A stretch of 64,000 nucleotides of DNA from Dolichospermum flos-aquae CCAP 1403/13F (lineage in GTDB: Bacteria; Cyanobacteriota; Cyanobacteriia; Cyanobacteriales; Nostocaceae), in NCBI RefSeq assembly GCF_012516395.1, contig NZ_CP051206.1, forward strand, positions 2,524,501-2,588,500. The letters are read 5' to 3'. Under the pieces are notes generated by a model that was not told the DNA's origin, ran no database searches, and saw only the letters and a program-made list of their open reading frames with translations. Below, piece by piece: positions 62,140 to 64,000 of the stretch (positions are counted from its first letter, which is position 1; every line of letters begins with the position of its first letter). The position numbers were made by a program, and so were the translations under genes.

Positions 62140-63324
62140 TTATTCTCCTAACTCTTCAAACAACTTCGCTAACATCACATTAGAAAATATAAAACCATCG
62201 GGATCGCTAAAACGCAACCTATCCCCAACAATCTTCACCCAACCCTGAGCAAAGTATGGTTGCAAACAGCTTTGAATTCTCTCAACTTGATGGTTGCCAA
62301 AGTTTGTTGCTAAGGAATTTAAACTGACTCCTTCGGCTAACCGTAACCCTAACATGAGAGTTTCTAACAAAACATCTACCTGTGGTGTGATTTCACAATC
62401 AATGACAGCACCGTTTTTTAACCATTGGTAATATTCCTGGGTTTTGCGGGGACGGGTGAAGCGTTTACCTTGTATATAGCTGGCTGCACCCATACCAAAG
62501 CCATAATAGGGGCGATTTTGCCAATAAACTCGATTATGCTGGCATTGATGTCCTGGTTGGGCATAATTGGAAATTTCGTAATGTTCGTAACCAGCATCAG
62601 TTAAGGTTTTTTGCCCCAGTTGATACATTTTGACGGTGGTTTCATCTGTGGGTAAGGGATGATCTCCCGGTTTGTAATAACGATTGAAGGCTGTTCCGGG
62701 TTCAATGGTCAGGTCATAGATGGAAATGTGAGTTGGGGTGGCTGCTACTGCTTGGATTAAGGAATCTTGCCATTGTGCTAAAGATTGATACGGTAAGCCA
62801 GAAATCAAGTCTAAGCTAAATTCGGGAATCTCGACCTTGTGAATTAACTCTATAGCTGTAAATATATCTATAAGGGAATGCGATCGCCCAGCAGTTTTTA
62901 ACAATTCTTCTTGGAAAGCTTGGACACCCAAACTCACGCGATTTACTCCTAAGCTACGATAACCAGCGATATGTGCAAAATCAAACGTCCCTGGGTCAAT
63001 TTCCATAGAAATTTCTACCCCAGAGGCAATGCCAAATCGCTGTTCTAAGGTTGTCAATATAGATTGCAACTGTGCTGTTGATAATAGTGAAGGAGTACCA
63101 CCACCAAAAAAAATTGTTTCTAAAGGTTGACTATAAGTTGGTGCAATCCTGATTTCTTGACATAAAACTTCAACATATTCGCCAATTGTCCCAGAATTTT
63201 CGCCCCGTGAGTTATTCCCGACCACAAATACCGGAAAATCGCAATAAAAACATCGTCGCCGACAAAAGGGAATATGCACATAAGCAGAACTGGGAATCCC
63301 CCAACCAATATCTTTTTGACTCAT
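62140..63324 (-). CDS. hemW: Radical SAM heme chaperone HemW
   Basis: 394 residues from MSQKDIGWGIPSSAY (ATG 63324); a start three codons earlier (63333) is possible. The radical SAM cluster motif is C21, C25, C28 in PFCRRRCFYCDF. FFGGGTPSLL and SLGVQAFQEELLKTAGRSH are typical of the HemN/HemW group. The HemW-type C-terminal region (EYYQWLKNG and QPYFAQGWVKI) is present, and the extra features of true oxygen-independent coproporphyrinogen oxidase are absent. HemW inserts heme into acceptor proteins. Monocistronic. Confidence 0.9.
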   Translation of the reverse strand: MSQKDIGWGIPSSAYVHIPFCRRRCFYCDFPVFVVGNNSRGENSGTIGEYVEVLCQEIRIAPTYSQPLETIFFGGGTPSLLSTAQLQSILTTLEQRFGIASGVEISMEIDPGTFDFAHIAGYRSLGVNRVSLGVQAFQEELLKTAGRSHSLIDIFTAIELIHKVEIPEFSLDLISGLPYQSLAQWQDSLIQAVAATPTHISIYDLTIEPGTAFNRYYKPGDHPLPTDETTVKMYQLGQKTLTDAGYEHYEISNYAQPGHQCQHNRVYWQNRPYYGFGMGAASYIQGKRFTRPRKTQEYYQWLKNGAVIDCEITPQVDVLLETLMLGLRLAEGVSLNSLATNFGNHQVERIQSCLQPYFAQGWVKIVGDRLRFSDPDGFIFSNVMLAKLFEELGE

Positions 63325-63566
63325 TTTGAACAATAGTGAAGTTAATTTGATTTGAATATTAAAAATAATGAAAATGAGGAGTTTGTTTACAACTTTTTAT
63401 CCTTTTTCCCTAAAAATAAAAATAATATGCAGTAAAAACGCTTTAGTTATAATGTTGGCATATTCTGTCTGCCTGAGCAGCTAAGATGATTCCATCACTA
63501 AAAAGGACTCAAACAAGCATACTTTACTCTATCGAATAAATATCGTTGTAGGAACACAACATAACC

Positions 63567-64000
63567 ATGCTGGATGTCATTATTATTCTCTCATTTATCT
63601 TGGCAGCGGCGGGAATAGGTTATTTCAGCACTGATCTACTCCCCCCTGGTACTCTTAATGGAGTTAGTGATTTAGATGCCTTACGCCTAGTTTTCGCTGT
63701 CTTTGCTGCCATTATCGGTGGTGCAGTCGGGCTGAGTTTCCAGACTACATACCGTCGGCTAGAGTCACAAGTCCGGGAAATGCCCCTAGAAGTCATTCTC
63801 ACCCGTGCCATTGGCTTAGTAATTGGGCTATTACTCGCCAATCTGATGTTAGCCCCGCTATTTTTATTACCCATTCCCCCAGATTTTGGTTTTATCAAAC
63901 CTCTTGTTGCTGTTGTTGGCAGTATTATCCTCTCTGTTACAGGAATGAACTTAGCCGATACTCACGGACGGGGGTTGTTAAGATTAATTAACCCCAATAC
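63567..64000 (+). CDS. PIN/TRAM-domain membrane protein, YacL-like (3' end outside window)
   Basis: 144 residues are visible from ATG 63567. About four hydrophobic helices (MLDVIIILSFILAAAGIG, LVFAVFAAIIGGAVGLSF, AIGLVIGLLLANLMLAPLFL, PLVAVVGSIILSVTGMN) are followed by the start of the soluble part (ADTHGRGLLRLINPN). This is the N-terminal membrane module of YacL-type proteins. The PIN nuclease and TRAM RNA-binding domains, expected to follow, lie beyond 64000. The role in cyanobacteria is unknown; RNA metabolism is inferred. Confidence 0.8.
   Translation, partial: MLDVIIILSFILAAAGIGYFSTDLLPPGTLNGVSDLDALRLVFAVFAAIIGGAVGLSFQTTYRRLESQVREMPLEVILTRAIGLVIGLLLANLMLAPLFLLPIPPDFGFIKPLVAVVGSIILSVTGMNLADTHGRGLLRLINPN

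Overview
The window comes from a filamentous, probably heterocyst-forming (Nostocales-type) cyanobacterium. The evidence is a complete photosystem II psbA gene, Ycf51, Tic22-like, DUF760, FtsH and NMN-dependent CobT genes of cyanobacterial type, about two dozen HIP1 octamers (GCGATCGC), AT-rich DNA and several dispersed repeat families typical of Nostocales. I see no rRNA, tRNA or CRISPR array.

Layout. 0-10 kb: the tail of a TOPRIM-domain protein, a GHL10 family glycosidase-like protein, a site-2 protease, an ATP-grasp PGM1-type ligase followed by a membrane histidine kinase, and a zinc-ribbon Ser/Thr kinase with membrane segments. 10.3-17.4 kb: an island with no HIP1 site, bounded by two copies of one 28-bp palindromic repeat. 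It encodes a P-loop ATPase and an 1803-residue NACHT-TPR protein whose TPR region is eight near-identical 240-bp units. 17.7-33.5 kb: mostly housekeeping genes (AI-2E transporter, LCP ligase, lipoprotein binding protein, CobT/DUF2232, an actin/Hsp70-like fusion, Tic22, PrmC, chorismate synthase) mixed with remnants (nucleoside-transporter N-terminus, Crp-family winged helix). 33.5-38.5 kb: mobile-element ground. It holds an intact TnpB with a divergent ribbon-helix-helix gene and a palindromic operator candidate, a composite ruin of IS607 tnpA + group II intron + tnpB behind ftsH, and an orphan TnpB-type right end. 38.5-53.7 kb: HtrA protease, LysM-M23 peptidase, an MBOAT/SGNH acetylation pair, psbA (Glu130 form), an orphan TrpD-fold protein, a two-TM protein, Ycf51, and an Fe-ADH/aminotransferase operon. 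53.7-60.3 kb: toxin-antitoxin debris and a same-strand cluster of a TPR-CHAT protease, a small helical protein and a coiled-coil two-TM protein. 60.3-64 kb: FrmA, DUF29, HemW and a YacL-type PIN/TRAM protein cut by the window edge.

The two best candidates for undescribed biology are the ATPase + NACHT-TPR pair (10.5-17.3 kb) and the CHAT cluster (54.7-59.9 kb). Both have large sensor or protease proteins with recently expanded repeats, which fits conflict or programmed-death systems. That role is inference from architecture, not shown by the sequence. A third is the TnpB + ribbon-helix-helix module with its operator.
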